A stretch of DNA of 64,000 nt from Tamlana sp038148895 (GCA_038148895.1 JBBVGQ010000001.1); one strand, 5' to 3'. Positions 9,049 through 19,201 are shown, numbered from the stretch's first letter. Numbers and translations are program-made. Notes: generated from the sequence alone by a model not told the origin.

Positions 9049-10006
9049 TGTTTAATTTTATTTCTTTTGTTGGTGCATTAATCATGCCTTCCAATGCAGG
9101 AATTATTTGGTTTAAGAAATTAGCCATGTGCTTATAATCTATTTTATCTGCTTCATCATCTACATGATGGTAGTAATCAAAATTAGATAAATCGCAAGAT
9201 GAAATGGTTTGGCAAGGAACTTTAAACAGCTCATAAAACGGATAATTGTCCGATCGTTTGAACAATTCATACTTCATGGCTATATCAGATTTCCCGAGAA
9301 TCTTTTCCCCAACATATCCATTTAAAACATTAGCCATATTGCTGACATCGTATCCGGTTAAAAATGCTGAATAATCCCTATCCTTAAGTGGCACGCCTAT
9401 CATTTCAAAATTTACCATAGCATATAGGTTCGTATTCGTGGCTTTCATTCTATTTGCTAAATGCTCCGAACCTTTCAAACCCATTTCCTCAGCAGAATAT
9501 AAAGTAAAAAGTATACCCCGCTTATTGTTTTTTGTTTTGGAAAAGTGTTTTGCCCACTCCAAAACAGCAACAGTACCCGAAGCATCATCATTGGCACCAT
9601 TGGCAATAGTATCGACATTAACTGCTTTGGCTGTTCCAATATGGTCGTAGTGGGCTCCAAGAATAATAAACTCTTTTTTTAGTTTAGGGTCATTCCCTTC
9701 TAAATAGCCCACAATATTATAACCGACAATACTATCAAGGTTAAAACTATCCCTGTAAGTCTCGAAATATGGCTTTATTTTGTTTTTCTTGAAAACATTT
9801 TCAATATATACAGCCGCTTTCTCTATACCTTGTGTTCCGGTTTTCCTGCCTTCCAGTTCATCAGAGGCCAAGTATTCCAAAGTTGATTTCATGTCGTTTT
9901 TCGACAATTTGTCCCCTGAATTTTTGATGCTATTTTCTGAATTCCGCTTTTGGAATCCACAACCCAACAGTAAATAAACGAGCCCTACAACTAAAAACTT
10001 ATTCAT
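9041..10006 (-). CDS. M28 family metallopeptidase, lipoprotein
   Basis: A protein of 321 residues with a lipoprotein signal (VYLLLGCGF, lipobox Cys near residue 16). Metal ligands of an M28 aminopeptidase/carboxypeptidase fold are visible in order: GAHYDHIG, NGANDDASGT, SAEEMG, NFEMIGV and a late HHVDDEAD. The pattern predicts a two-zinc exopeptidase facing the periplasm or cell surface. It overlaps the SDR gene by 8 bases and follows the 10017-10499 lipoprotein gene by 10 bases, suggesting a three-gene minus-strand unit. Substrate preference (aminopeptidase, glutaminyl cyclase-like or other) cannot be decided here. Confidence 0.88.
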   Translation of the reverse strand: MNKFLVVGLVYLLLGCGFQKRNSENSIKNSGDKLSKNDMKSTLEYLASDELEGRKTGTQGIEKAAVYIENVFKKNKIKPYFETYRDSFNLDSIVGYNIVGYLEGNDPKLKKEFIILGAHYDHIGTAKAVNVDTIANGANDDASGTVAVLEWAKHFSKTKNNKRGILFTLYSAEEMGLKGSEHLANRMKATNTNLYAMVNFEMIGVPLKDRDYSAFLTGYDVSNMANVLNGYVGEKILGKSDIAMKYELFKRSDNYPFYELFKVPCQTISSCDLSNFDYYHHVDDEADKIDYKHMANFLNQIIPALEGMINAPTKEIKLNNE

Positions 10007-10016
10007 TTACACTTTT

Positions 10017-10499
10017 TTAAAAACTATTCAATTCTTCTATTTTACTGAGCAGTAAACTTCTATAAGACTCAATATAGGTAGGATATTGCGCATTGCGAAA
10101 CCGCCATGATTTATGCATGGTACTCGACTCGTATTCAATATAAAAACCACCTGAATCCACCTCTAAACAGCCTGAACACTCTAAATAGCCATTGGGTTCA
10201 TTATAAATTTCGCTTGGTAAATTAAATAACTCAACATAATTCTTGTAATCAACATTTTCCATTTCTTGAAAATTACCTACAAAAACATCGCCTTCAATTT
10301 GGTTGTAATCTATATCTCTAAACATTTTACCATCTTTCATCTTATATATTTGACCACAATCACCAGAACACGTAGAACTTGCAAACCAGCCGAATTTTAA
10401 GATTGCATTTGAATCAGATTCATTTCTTTCTTCCTTACTACAAGAAACGCCCGTTAGTATCAATAATATAATAGTGAGATAGCTTTTGATTTTATTCAT
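10017..10499 (-). CDS. hypothetical lipoprotein
   Basis: A protein of 160 residues. It begins with a lipoprotein signal (LLILTGVSCSKEE; lipobox Cys at about residue 20). The mature part has two cysteine pairs, STCSGDCGQ and LECSGCLEV, that may form disulphides or bind a metal. I recognise no family. It is the first gene of the unit leading into the M28 peptidase and SDR genes and lies just beyond the pdhC terminator. The role is unknown. Confidence 0.65.
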   Translation of the reverse strand: MNKIKSYLTIILLILTGVSCSKEERNESDSNAILKFGWFASSTCSGDCGQIYKMKDGKMFRDIDYNQIEGDVFVGNFQEMENVDYKNYVELFNLPSEIYNEPNGYLECSGCLEVDSGGFYIEYESSTMHKSWRFRNAQYPTYIESYRSLLLSKIEELNSF

Positions 10500-10529
10500 A
10501 TTTAAGATTTAAAAACTAAAGATAAAAAA

Positions 10530-10558
10530 AAGCCTGTTTCAAAAATGAAACGGGCTTT
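10530..10558 (-). terminator. intrinsic terminator of pdhA-pdhC
   Basis: Inverted repeat AGCCTGTTTC / GAAACGGGCT with one G-T wobble and a short AT-rich loop. Read on the minus strand it is followed by a T tract. It lies 29 bases past the pdhC stop and before the next minus-strand gene. Confidence 0.85.
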
Positions 10559-10586
10559 ATATTTAAAATAGTGTTTTCCTTTTTTA

Positions 10587-12230
10587 TCAAACCAACATAG
10601 TCACCGGGTTTTCAATATATCCTTTTAATGTTTGAAGGAATTGTGCTCCAGTGGCACCGTCAACCGTTCTGTGGTCGCATGCCAATGTTAGTTTCATGGT
10701 GTTTCCAACAACAATTTTTCCTTCTTTAACCACAGGTTTTTCAACAATTGCCCCAACAGACAAAATTGCTGAGTTAGGTTGATTTATAATCGAAGTAAAA
10801 TAATCAATACCAAACATACCAAGGTTAGAAACGGTAAATGTGCTGCCCGACATTTCGTCCGGTGTTAATTTTTTATTTCTTGCTTTGCCGGCTAATTCTT
10901 TAACCTCTACACCTATTTGAGGTAAGCTTTGTTCATTGGCAAAACGCACCACTGGTACCACCAATCCATCTGGCACGGCAACCGCCACACCAATGTGTAC
11001 ATGGTTGTTTAAGCGCATTTTATCATCAAACCATTGCGAGTTTACTTGTGGATGTTGTTTTAAAGCTAATGCACAAGCCTTAACCACCATATCGTTGAAT
11101 GATATTTTGGTATCAGGAATTGTGTTAAACTGCGTGCGGAAAGCAATAGCATTTTCCATATCAAACTCTACAGCCAAATAATAATGCGGTGCTGAGAATT
11201 TAGATTTGGTTAATGACTTAGCAATCGCTTTACGCATTTGCGAGTTTGGAACATCTTCAAAATCTTCTTGTCCCATAGGAACAAACTTACCTACTGCTGC
11301 AGCTCCTGCCGCTGGCTCGTAGTTTTCTATATCGCGTTTTACAATACGACCGTTTTCACCAGAACCTTGCACTTTGGTTAAATTAATTCCCTTTTCTTCA
11401 GCCAATTTTTTTGCCAAAGGAGATACAAATACACGTCCACTTTCTGTAACTGGAGTTGGCGCAGGTGCACTCGTTTTAGGTTTTGAAGGACTTGTCGCAG
11501 CAGGTTTTGGTGCTTCTGCTTTAGCTTCCGGCTTTTTAGGAGCTTCTTCTTTTTTTGCAGGTGCAGCTGCCGAAAATTTAGCTGCAATGCCAGAAACATC
11601 AGTTCCTGCAGGGCCAATTATGGCCAATAGCGAATCTACTTTTGCCGATTCACCTTCCTGTAACCCTATTTCCAATAAAGTTCCTGATTGAAATGATTCA
11701 AATTCCATAGTCGCTTTATCAGTTTCAATCTCAGCTAAAATATCGCCTTCTTGAACTTTATCTCCTACTTTCTTTAACCAAGTTGCAACCGTACCTTCTT
11801 CCATGGTATCACTCAAACGTGGCATAGTAACTATGATTACACCCTCGGGAAGTTCAACTTCACCAGCTGACCCAGAATCTTCTTTTAGTGTTTCAGGTGC
11901 TTCATTTGATGGAGCTGCTTCTTCTGCTTTTTCTTCTTTAGCTGGCGCGGAAGCGCTACCGCCACCATTCAACAAACCTGAAATATCCTCACCTTCTTCA
12001 CCTATTATGGCCAAAAGCTCATCTACTTTAGTTGTTTCACCTTCTTGAACACCAATATGGAGCAACGTCCCTTCATTAAAAGATTCGAACTCCATTGTGG
12101 CCTTATCAGTTTCAATTTCAGCTAAAATATCGCCTTCTTCTACTTTATCTCCTACCTTTTTTAACCAAGCCGCAACGGTACCTTCTTCCATGGTATCGCT
12201 TAAACGCGGCATATTTACTACTATTGCCAT
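10587..12230 (-). CDS. pdhC: pyruvate dehydrogenase E2, dihydrolipoamide acetyltransferase
   Basis: Core enzyme of the pyruvate dehydrogenase complex, passing the acetyl group from lipoamide to CoA. A protein of 547 residues. Two lipoyl domains occur at about 1-77 and 130-207, each with the ETDKATMEFES lipoylation site (Lys43 and about Lys172). Long Ala/Pro/Glu-rich linkers follow each. A peripheral subunit-binding domain (VSPLAKKLAEEKGI, near 270-305) precedes the catalytic acetyltransferase domain, which contains the active-site motif HRTVDGATG near the end. The gene starts 3 bases after pdhA ends, and a strong terminator follows it. E1-beta and E3 are not in this window. Confidence 0.95.
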   Translation of the reverse strand: MAIVVNMPRLSDTMEEGTVAAWLKKVGDKVEEGDILAEIETDKATMEFESFNEGTLLHIGVQEGETTKVDELLAIIGEEGEDISGLLNGGGSASAPAKEEKAEEAAPSNEAPETLKEDSGSAGEVELPEGVIIVTMPRLSDTMEEGTVATWLKKVGDKVQEGDILAEIETDKATMEFESFQSGTLLEIGLQEGESAKVDSLLAIIGPAGTDVSGIAAKFSAAAPAKKEEAPKKPEAKAEAPKPAATSPSKPKTSAPAPTPVTESGRVFVSPLAKKLAEEKGINLTKVQGSGENGRIVKRDIENYEPAAGAAAVGKFVPMGQEDFEDVPNSQMRKAIAKSLTKSKFSAPHYYLAVEFDMENAIAFRTQFNTIPDTKISFNDMVVKACALALKQHPQVNSQWFDDKMRLNNHVHIGVAVAVPDGLVVPVVRFANEQSLPQIGVEVKELAGKARNKKLTPDEMSGSTFTVSNLGMFGIDYFTSIINQPNSAILSVGAIVEKPVVKEGKIVVGNTMKLTLACDHRTVDGATGAQFLQTLKGYIENPVTMLV

Positions 12231-12233
12231 AGT

Positions 12234-13232
12234 TTATAATTTGTGTTGAATAAATGGATAATCGTCTTGTTCGTAAACCACGTCGTACATTACATTCTTT
12301 TCTGGCCAAGGCGATTCCTCAGCAAATTTTTCACATTCTGCAACGCGATCTTTAACTCTTTTATCTATTACTTTAATATCTGCCTCTGTAGCATATTTCT
12401 TTTCAAGGATAACATCTTTAACCTGTGTTATTGGGTCTATTTTCTTATATTCCTCAACTTCTTCTTTTGTTCTATAATGTTGTGCATCACTCATAGAGTG
12501 CCCTCTGTAACGATAGGTTTTCAATTCTAAGAATGTTGGGCCTTCACCGCGACGACCTCTTTGAATAGCTTCATCAAAAGCTTCAGCAACTTTAATAGGG
12601 TTCATACCATCAACTGGACCACAAGGCATATTGTAACCTAAACCAAGTTTCCAGATTTCTGTGTGGTTTGCTGTCCTTTCAACCGATGTACCCATAGCGT
12701 AACCATTATTTTCGCAAACAAATACTACAGGAAGTTTCCAAAGCATTGCCAAATTGAATGATTCATGAAGTGAGCCTTGTCTGGCAGCACCATCACCAAA
12801 GCAACATAAGGTTACCGCATCACTACCGTGATATTTATCACCAAACGCAATACCAGCCCCTAGAGGAATTTGACCACCAACAATACCATGGCCACCAAAA
12901 AAACGGAATTCCTTTGAAAAAATATGCATCGAACCACCAAGGCCTTGAGAGGTCCCTGTTCCCTTTCCATACAATTCTGCCATAACACGTCTTGGGTCTA
13001 CCCCCATGCCTATAGGCTGAACGTGATTACGATATGCGGTTATCATTTTATCTTTGGTCAAATCCATGGCGTGTAATGCTCCTGCCAACACCGCTTCTTG
13101 ACCATTGTACAAGTGAAGAAATCCTCTTACTTTTTGTTGGATATATACTGCAGCCAGTTTGTCTTCAAACTTTCTCCAGAATAACATGTCTTCATACCAT
13201 TTGAGGTAAACCTCTTTTGTGATTTTTTGCAT
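12234..13232 (-). CDS. pdhA: pyruvate dehydrogenase E1 component, alpha subunit
   Basis: Thiamine-diphosphate-dependent decarboxylation of pyruvate, together with an E1-beta subunit. A protein of 332 residues, the normal size for an alpha chain. The TPP/Mg motif runs from GDGAARQG to ENNGYAMGT. The phosphorylation-loop region YRYRGHSMSDAQHYR is conserved, as is GGSMHIF. It is the first gene of the pdhA-pdhC operon, with a -7 promoter box at 13265-13272. The adjacent E2 without an intervening E1-beta gene is a pattern I know from Flavobacteriaceae, where pdhB sits elsewhere. Confidence 0.95.
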   Translation of the reverse strand: MQKITKEVYLKWYEDMLFWRKFEDKLAAVYIQQKVRGFLHLYNGQEAVLAGALHAMDLTKDKMITAYRNHVQPIGMGVDPRRVMAELYGKGTGTSQGLGGSMHIFSKEFRFFGGHGIVGGQIPLGAGIAFGDKYHGSDAVTLCCFGDGAARQGSLHESFNLAMLWKLPVVFVCENNGYAMGTSVERTANHTEIWKLGLGYNMPCGPVDGMNPIKVAEAFDEAIQRGRRGEGPTFLELKTYRYRGHSMSDAQHYRTKEEVEEYKKIDPITQVKDVILEKKYATEADIKVIDKRVKDRVAECEKFAEESPWPEKNVMYDVVYEQDDYPFIQHKL

Positions 13233-13264
13233 GGAATATTATTATAGTTTAAACAAGCGAGATA

Positions 13265-13272
13265 CAAAAGTA
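13265..13272 (-). promoter_or_regulatory. Bacteroidota -7 promoter box for pdhA
   Basis: TACTTTTG on the minus strand fits TAnnTTTG. It lies 33 bases upstream of the pdhA ATG. No clear -33 TTTG is seen at the usual distance. Confidence 0.55.
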
Positions 13273-13431
13273 AGACATTGTGCTGTATTGAAAAAACCCA
13301 TATTTCATTAAAGTTAAAAAAATACAAATAATTTACTTCTTTCTTTCTAATTTAAAGATTTGCCAATGAAATTAAATATATGATATTTTTATTCAAAATT
13401 CAATCGATTACAAAAGACTGATTTGATTTGA

Positions 13432-13914
13432 CTATAGAACCGATTTGTCAAACATAAAAGGCAATAGGTTTTCTAGGGATTTTGATTTGGCCACCGCTCC
13501 AGATTCACCCATAAAATAAATTTCGATGGGTGATTTTTGCTTGATTTCATATTCCGCAATAGCTTGCCTACAAGCTCCACAAGGAGGAATGGGCTTATTT
13601 GTAGGTGTAATTTTCGAGCCAGCGCATATGGCGATTTTTAAAATTTTGGCATTTGGAAATTGTGCCCCAGCTGAATAGATAGCTGTTCGCTCGGCACACA
13701 AACCTGAAGGATATGAGGCGTTTTCTTGATTATTCCCTAAAACAATTTCACCGTTATCCAATAAAATGGCAGCACCAACACTAAAATTTGAATATGGTGC
13801 ATAAGCTTGCCCTCTTGCTTTTACAGCACTTTTCATTAGGTTGTAAACTTCGGGCGGCAATTTGTCCAAACTTTGAAACACCTGAAGTATAGACTCTATT
13901 TTTATTTCTTTCAT
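13432..13914 (-). CDS. cdd: cytidine deaminase
   Basis: Deaminates cytidine and deoxycytidine to uridine and deoxyuridine in pyrimidine salvage. A protein of 160 residues. The zinc-binding, proton-transfer motif CAERTAI is followed by the paired-Cys motif PCGACRQ, as in tetrameric bacterial cytidine deaminases. SNFSVGAAI is the substrate-binding block. The gene is on its own between pdhA and the porV terminator, on the minus strand. In well-studied gliding flavobacteria the same porU/porV neighbourhood carries these housekeeping genes. Confidence 0.93.
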   Translation of the reverse strand: MKEIKIESILQVFQSLDKLPPEVYNLMKSAVKARGQAYAPYSNFSVGAAILLDNGEIVLGNNQENASYPSGLCAERTAIYSAGAQFPNAKILKIAICAGSKITPTNKPIPPCGACRQAIAEYEIKQKSPIEIYFMGESGAVAKSKSLENLLPFMFDKSVL

Positions 13915-13956
13915 TGATAATCTTGTTTAGTAAAAATACTAAACTCTTTGAAACAA

Positions 13957-13985
13957 AAAAACTATTGCGTTTGGCAATAGTTTTT
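13957..13985 (-). terminator. intrinsic terminator of porU-porV
   Basis: Perfect 12-base stem AAAAACTATTGC / GCAATAGTTTTT with a 5-base loop, ending in a T run on the minus strand. It sits 24 bases past the porV stop. Confidence 0.87.
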
Positions 13986-14009
13986 CAAAATAAATTTATT
14001 TAAATCTTT

Positions 14010-15218
14010 TTAATACTCATAATATTCGCCTGCACCAATGTTGAATGTCAATGAAAAACGTAAAGTTCCTTCTAACGGACTTTGAACTTTTGATGCCGAA
14101 AATAAATAGGATAAATCGATGTTTACCACATTGGCTTTAAAGCCAGCTCCTAAGGCTAAAAACTTTCTTGCACCCTTATCTTCACTTTCATTAAAATAAC
14201 CTGTTCTAAAAGCAAATGAATCTTGATATGTATATTCTGCACTTAAAGCCCATGTAAACTCCTTCAACTCTTCACTAAAACCATCCGGGGCATCACCGAA
14301 AGATTGAAAAATCCCTGTTAAAAAACTAACATCTGGATCTTTCCCCTCAACAATAATGGTTGGCTCGCTTCCGTCCGAAGCCTGTGTTTGGTCTCCGTCA
14401 GCATCTACATAGCCGTAAATAGGCGGGGTTGGCACTAAAAGTTTGGCAACCTCGGCAGTAACAGCAACTTTGTTATAATCGTCAAAAATAAAATCAAAGC
14501 CTGCCCCCAATCTTAAATTCGTTGGTTGGAAATTATCCAAACCGCCATCATCATATTTGAATTTTGGACCAATATTTTGAATAGCAAATCCTGCACGCCA
14601 TCTTCCGTTATAATCAGAATAGGCTTGTTCTTCACTTTGATAGTATCCTGAGATATCTACGCCAAAAGTGTTTGCTGCAGAAGCATCACCATCTACACCT
14701 TGTATCCTTAAATCTGAACGTAAATAACGCATGCCCACAGACATGGCAAACTGATCTGACAAACGCAGCGCATAAGATAAGTCAAGAGAAAGCTCACTTG
14801 GTCTTTGGATTCGTGGTTGATCATTCGCATTCTCAACAAATTCGATATCTCCCAATGAAAAATATCTTAAACTAGCTCCAAAAGCACTTCGCTCATCCAA
14901 TCTGTTGAAATAAGACACATTTCCAAGAAAAATATCATTCACCAATTTACTTAAATACGGAGTATAACTCACCCCAATACCAGATTTTGCTTCAGAAAAC
15001 GCATATTTTGATGAGTTCCATTGTTGTGAAAAAGCATCTACACTGGTAGCAACACCCATGTCTGCCATACCCGCAGCACGTGCATCAGACGCAATTAATA
15101 AAAAAGGAACCCCTGTTGTTACAACCCTTCTTTCCTGATTTGGAAAGACAATAGTTTCTTGTGCATTAATTTTGATCAAAAAAGCCAATGCCAAAATTAA
15201 CAGTACTTTATTCTTCAT
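14010..15218 (-). CDS. porV: type IX secretion system outer-membrane protein PorV (LptO)
   Basis: Outer-membrane beta-barrel that shuttles cargo from the T9SS translocon to the PorU sortase complex. The product is 402 residues from the ATG at 15218. An in-frame ATG 7 codons upstream is possible, but the signal peptide (KNKVLLILALAFLIKINAQ) fits best from 15218. The mature N-terminus has the family-typical VVTTGVPFLLIASDARAAGMADMG block. Strand-like repeats follow, ending in LRFSLTFNIGAG. It lies 13-35 bases after porU on the same strand and is followed by a strong terminator. PorU/PorV adjacency next to gldJ matches the arrangement known in Flavobacterium. Confidence 0.93.
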   Translation of the reverse strand: MKNKVLLILALAFLIKINAQETIVFPNQERRVVTTGVPFLLIASDARAAGMADMGVATSVDAFSQQWNSSKYAFSEAKSGIGVSYTPYLSKLVNDIFLGNVSYFNRLDERSAFGASLRYFSLGDIEFVENANDQPRIQRPSELSLDLSYALRLSDQFAMSVGMRYLRSDLRIQGVDGDASAANTFGVDISGYYQSEEQAYSDYNGRWRAGFAIQNIGPKFKYDDGGLDNFQPTNLRLGAGFDFIFDDYNKVAVTAEVAKLLVPTPPIYGYVDADGDQTQASDGSEPTIIVEGKDPDVSFLTGIFQSFGDAPDGFSEELKEFTWALSAEYTYQDSFAFRTGYFNESEDKGARKFLALGAGFKANVVNIDLSYLFSASKVQSPLEGTLRFSLTFNIGAGEYYEY

Positions 15219-15252
15219 GAATTGATTTTTAGTTAGCAAATATAAATTTTTA

Positions 15253-18200
15253 TTATAGTATTACAAGTTTCTCAATTTTTTCTACGGTCTTATTCAATAA
15301 GTTGGAACGTACCCTCATTTTGTACACATACACCCCTTTACCTATTTTATCACCAAAATCATCCCTTCCATCCCAAACAATATCTCTAGACAACGAACTA
15401 GGTGATGTAAACCCACCTGTTGTTTGTCCATTTAAAGTTCTCACTAATTTTCCAGAGACTGTGAATATCTGTATTGAAACGTCCAAAGGTTCCGAACTAT
15501 TGTGATTGAACCAAAATTCTGTGTAATTAACAAACGGATTTGGGTAATTAAGCACATTGTTGATGACTAAATCTTGATCTTTATCAAAAACTATAAATTG
15601 AATTTCTGTAATTGATGAATTATTATAAACATCCCAGGCTTTGAGGGTTAAGGTATGCAAACCAGGTTCTAAATCCCTGAACGGGAAGCTTAAAGTACCT
15701 TTGGTGTAATCATCCACATCGGTTTGATAATAATCGTTTAGAATAATGGGGTTAGTTTCATCACCATCAATTATGGCCACAATATCATGCCCAATGCCGC
15801 TTGCAGTATTAATTCCATTAGCATCTTCAAGTTTGGCAAGCAAAGTAGGGGATTCATTGGTAATACCACCTGACACAAAACTCTCATCATTCATATATAG
15901 CGCAATAACCGGTCCCGTATTGTCTTCTGGGGCATTTTCATTCAAACCCCCAATTTTCACCATATCTACACTCGCTCCTGCCCGGTCTTGGGTCAATTCT
16001 TCGTTTTTAGCATAAAAGCTAACCTTTCCAAAACCAACAGGAATACCAATGTCTTTGGGAACAACAAAATCGAACTCAAATTGTCCGCTTTTAACAGATG
16101 CTTGACCTCTAAAAATAATTTCACCAAGGGTCGTGAAATCCATTTGAACGAGTTGTCCATTTAATCTAGTGCCGTCATTGGCCAGTGTTTGCCTTTCAAT
16201 TTCTTTATCATATATGGTTGTTGAAAGGGTTCCGTTAAAATCAGTTAAAACATTGCCTGATAAATCTGTAACATCACCAGCCATTTTCACATAACTCAAG
16301 GCTTTCAAGGTATCAGCAGCTTGGGCAATTGGCACATCATTTATTTTGGTAAGTCTTATTTCCGGTTTTGAAAATGTCAGCTTCATGGCCGGATCACCTA
16401 TAAAAAACACCAACCTTTTTTGACTAGATCCAGAAACTCCTGGGTCACTTTTGGCCAACCTAAGTGCTTCAGCCATTGATGGATATTCATAATCCCCATA
16501 TGCATCATTATCACTATATGAAAACAAATACTGTCCTAAAACACTGTTAAATGAAATGGCAAAGCTCACAAAAATCTGACGTGTGGTACTAATTAAGCCA
16601 ATGGCCCCTGCCTGTTTATTCCAGTACGTAAATTCGCCAGCCGTTTGCCTGTAGGGATTATCAAACCTGGTAAACTCACACGTTACAGTAACAAAACAGT
16701 TCAATTTATTGTAATTTCGGAAATTCTCTACATCAGGTTTGAGCAAAATTCGCTCTTCCGCTAAACCATCTTCACCACCGTGCCCAAAGTAATTAACGAC
16801 TAAAGCACCGTTGTCAACCGCATTGGCAATTTCTGTGGTTACCTCAGGATATCTTTCCCCACCTGCTGAGAACTCTTGTTGAAAAGCATCAGAATGTATT
16901 TTGACCACATTGATGAATGGTTTATTATCAGAAACCAAATTACCAACCATATCTGTAGTTTCCTGAAGCAATCCTTCCCAATCCTTATCAACATCATCAG
17001 AAATGACCACAAAATTATTTCGCCAACTGCCTAAAGACTCCTTGGCATGGTATGCTGCAATTTTATCAACCAACTCTTTGCCACGCTGTGGTGTATCGGC
17101 CAAAATTCTTCCCACGGCTATATCCAAACCATCTGAAGTACCCATTGTCCCTTCATTATTGCCCATCATTCCATAAAAATCATCGGAAACAAATGAAGTC
17201 GCCAAACTAAAACTTTCATAAGAATACCATGAAGGCACAATATTGGTATTGTTTGGTGTTCTATCCTTATAATCAAAAGAGCCATCACCAAACAGGCACA
17301 AATACTTCAAAGGTCTATCAGTGCTAGGATTATCATAAACATACTTCACCAAATTTCTTATCGCACCAATGTCTGGGTTTCCGGAACTAAATTCATTATA
17401 AATCTCATCCAGTGCAAAAACCATGACATTTAAATTATATTGGTCTCTATTAATTTGAGCCAATCGCTCTGCTTGAGCCATCATATTATCTGGAGCCACA
17501 ATAATGTAATCTAAAACAAACTCTCCTTGTTCATTTTGTAAAATAGAGCCCTTTATATTTTGGTTCGCCACGGTTGTTTTTCCATCAAGTTTTGGCGTAT
17601 AATAATCCGAAGGCGCCACAGCCACATAAGTCTTTAAACTTCCTAGTGCCGCATTGAAGCTAAAGTTTACACTTTTATCATTATTTGCAGCGCTTGATAC
17701 ATTATAAATATCTGTTACATCCCAAACTTGCGATAGATTTTGAGCATTACTAATGTTATATTGAACAATACCTGATGCCGTTGCAACTTCACTGTTCTTA
17801 AATTTAAATTGCTTATTGTTGAAATTCAAATTTCTGATGCCTTCAACCGAAATATAATCTAAATACCCCAAAGTGCTTGGGTTTCCCTTGTTATCAAAAT
17901 CAAGCTCAACCGTAACTTTTGGCGAGCTAACGCTAACATTGTTGTTAGGATACGTAGCACCACTGGCATATGTTGGACTACTTACCCCTGAAAGTGAGAG
18001 CGTGGCAAGACTATTTCCGTTAACACTAACATTCATGGCACTGGCCGATTTTGCTGCCGCAGCTACAATTACGGTCAATTTTAAGGGCTGTGATGTAACC
18101 AAATCAGGAAAATCAAACTCAAACTCCTTCTTATTGCTTACGTCAAACCGATCTCCAAACCAACGCCTACCCAAGGAAACTAGGTTATGTTCATCTATTT

Positions 18201-19137
18201 CATGAAACTGGTAGTCTTCAAAAGTGTCTATAAACATATCGGGAGCACCTGTTGGTTGAGAAAACTCCTGAATACGTTTTCCATTACCCGGACTTACATT
18301 AATATAATAATAGGTCTTATCGGTATAGCAATTAATATGCGTTTTACTGTCTGTGTTATAACCCGTTGGGCCTTCGGCGTAAAACAAAATATAATCTTCA
18401 TTATTTAGCACACCATCTTCTTCTCCCACGAACTTAATGGCATTTTCTGGGACATCGTACGGATAAGGTACTGCATTGGAATGAGGGATCATGCGTCCAC
18501 CATGGCCAAAAACCTTAATGGTTCTCGGGTCAACGCTATTAACATTAACACCCAATTGTTGCAAAAAACCTCTTGACAATTTAAAAACTCCCGAATTTTC
18601 AACATAAAATCTGTACCATTCCCCAGAATTTAAAACCGAATTAGATAATGCTTCCGTATTGCTCAATCCTTTTTTTAAAATTGAAGAATTAACATTGCTC
18701 AATCCGATTTTATAATTAAGCTGAAAACCAACAACTTTTTTATATGTTCCATTATTATCCTTTACGATTGGAGATAATTGAAACATGGCATATGTTTTAT
18801 TTCTAGAAGAAGAATTCTTTAGACTAAAAGACAATTCATTCGGTATGCTGTTTAAATCCAAGTCCTTTAGTTCGTTTTTGGAAATGGATTGATAGGAAAT
18901 ATTTGTTAGTGAAACCGAATTTTCATCAATTGAACTTTTCGTTTCCCATTGGTCGACAAACAGCAAGCCAGTATCAAAATTGTAAACAAAACGATCCTTT
19001 TCAAAGGAAGGAACCTGCAAAGATTTGCTACCAACCGCTAGTGTTTTGGATGCTTCCCAAGCTATGCTATACTTTTTTTGTTGGGCAAACACTACAGCCG
19101 ATACCATCAGCAGTATTAATAGAATTTTCTTTTTCAT
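15253..19137 (-). CDS. porU: type IX secretion system sortase PorU
   Basis: Surface-associated gingipain-like (C25) transpeptidase that removes T9SS C-terminal signals and attaches cargo to the cell surface. A protein of 1294 residues with a signal peptide ending near VFAQQ. The C25 domain spans roughly 540-960, with the catalytic His in YFGHGGEDG (about 785) and the Cys in TVTCEFTRF (about 819). The C-terminal ~95 residues resemble a T9SS/FlgD-like beta domain (LNYPNPFVN to KLVIL). The length matches known flavobacterial PorU proteins. It is transcribed with porV and lies back to back with gldJ across about 260 bases. Confidence 0.95.
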   Translation of the reverse strand: MKKKILLILLMVSAVVFAQQKKYSIAWEASKTLAVGSKSLQVPSFEKDRFVYNFDTGLLFVDQWETKSSIDENSVSLTNISYQSISKNELKDLDLNSIPNELSFSLKNSSSRNKTYAMFQLSPIVKDNNGTYKKVVGFQLNYKIGLSNVNSSILKKGLSNTEALSNSVLNSGEWYRFYVENSGVFKLSRGFLQQLGVNVNSVDPRTIKVFGHGGRMIPHSNAVPYPYDVPENAIKFVGEEDGVLNNEDYILFYAEGPTGYNTDSKTHINCYTDKTYYYINVSPGNGKRIQEFSQPTGAPDMFIDTFEDYQFHEIDEHNLVSLGRRWFGDRFDVSNKKEFEFDFPDLVTSQPLKLTVIVAAAAKSASAMNVSVNGNSLATLSLSGVSSPTYASGATYPNNNVSVSSPKVTVELDFDNKGNPSTLGYLDYISVEGIRNLNFNNKQFKFKNSEVATASGIVQYNISNAQNLSQVWDVTDIYNVSSAANNDKSVNFSFNAALGSLKTYVAVAPSDYYTPKLDGKTTVANQNIKGSILQNEQGEFVLDYIIVAPDNMMAQAERLAQINRDQYNLNVMVFALDEIYNEFSSGNPDIGAIRNLVKYVYDNPSTDRPLKYLCLFGDGSFDYKDRTPNNTNIVPSWYSYESFSLATSFVSDDFYGMMGNNEGTMGTSDGLDIAVGRILADTPQRGKELVDKIAAYHAKESLGSWRNNFVVISDDVDKDWEGLLQETTDMVGNLVSDNKPFINVVKIHSDAFQQEFSAGGERYPEVTTEIANAVDNGALVVNYFGHGGEDGLAEERILLKPDVENFRNYNKLNCFVTVTCEFTRFDNPYRQTAGEFTYWNKQAGAIGLISTTRQIFVSFAISFNSVLGQYLFSYSDNDAYGDYEYPSMAEALRLAKSDPGVSGSSQKRLVFFIGDPAMKLTFSKPEIRLTKINDVPIAQAADTLKALSYVKMAGDVTDLSGNVLTDFNGTLSTTIYDKEIERQTLANDGTRLNGQLVQMDFTTLGEIIFRGQASVKSGQFEFDFVVPKDIGIPVGFGKVSFYAKNEELTQDRAGASVDMVKIGGLNENAPEDNTGPVIALYMNDESFVSGGITNESPTLLAKLEDANGINTASGIGHDIVAIIDGDETNPIILNDYYQTDVDDYTKGTLSFPFRDLEPGLHTLTLKAWDVYNNSSITEIQFIVFDKDQDLVINNVLNYPNPFVNYTEFWFNHNSSEPLDVSIQIFTVSGKLVRTLNGQTTGGFTSPSSLSRDIVWDGRDDFGDKIGKGVYVYKMRVRSNLLNKTVEKIEKLVIL

Positions 19138-19201
19138 TGCTAAAATAACGTCATGAACACCTTGTTATTATTAAAGAAAACAACAATTTGTAAAACTGAG
19201 C

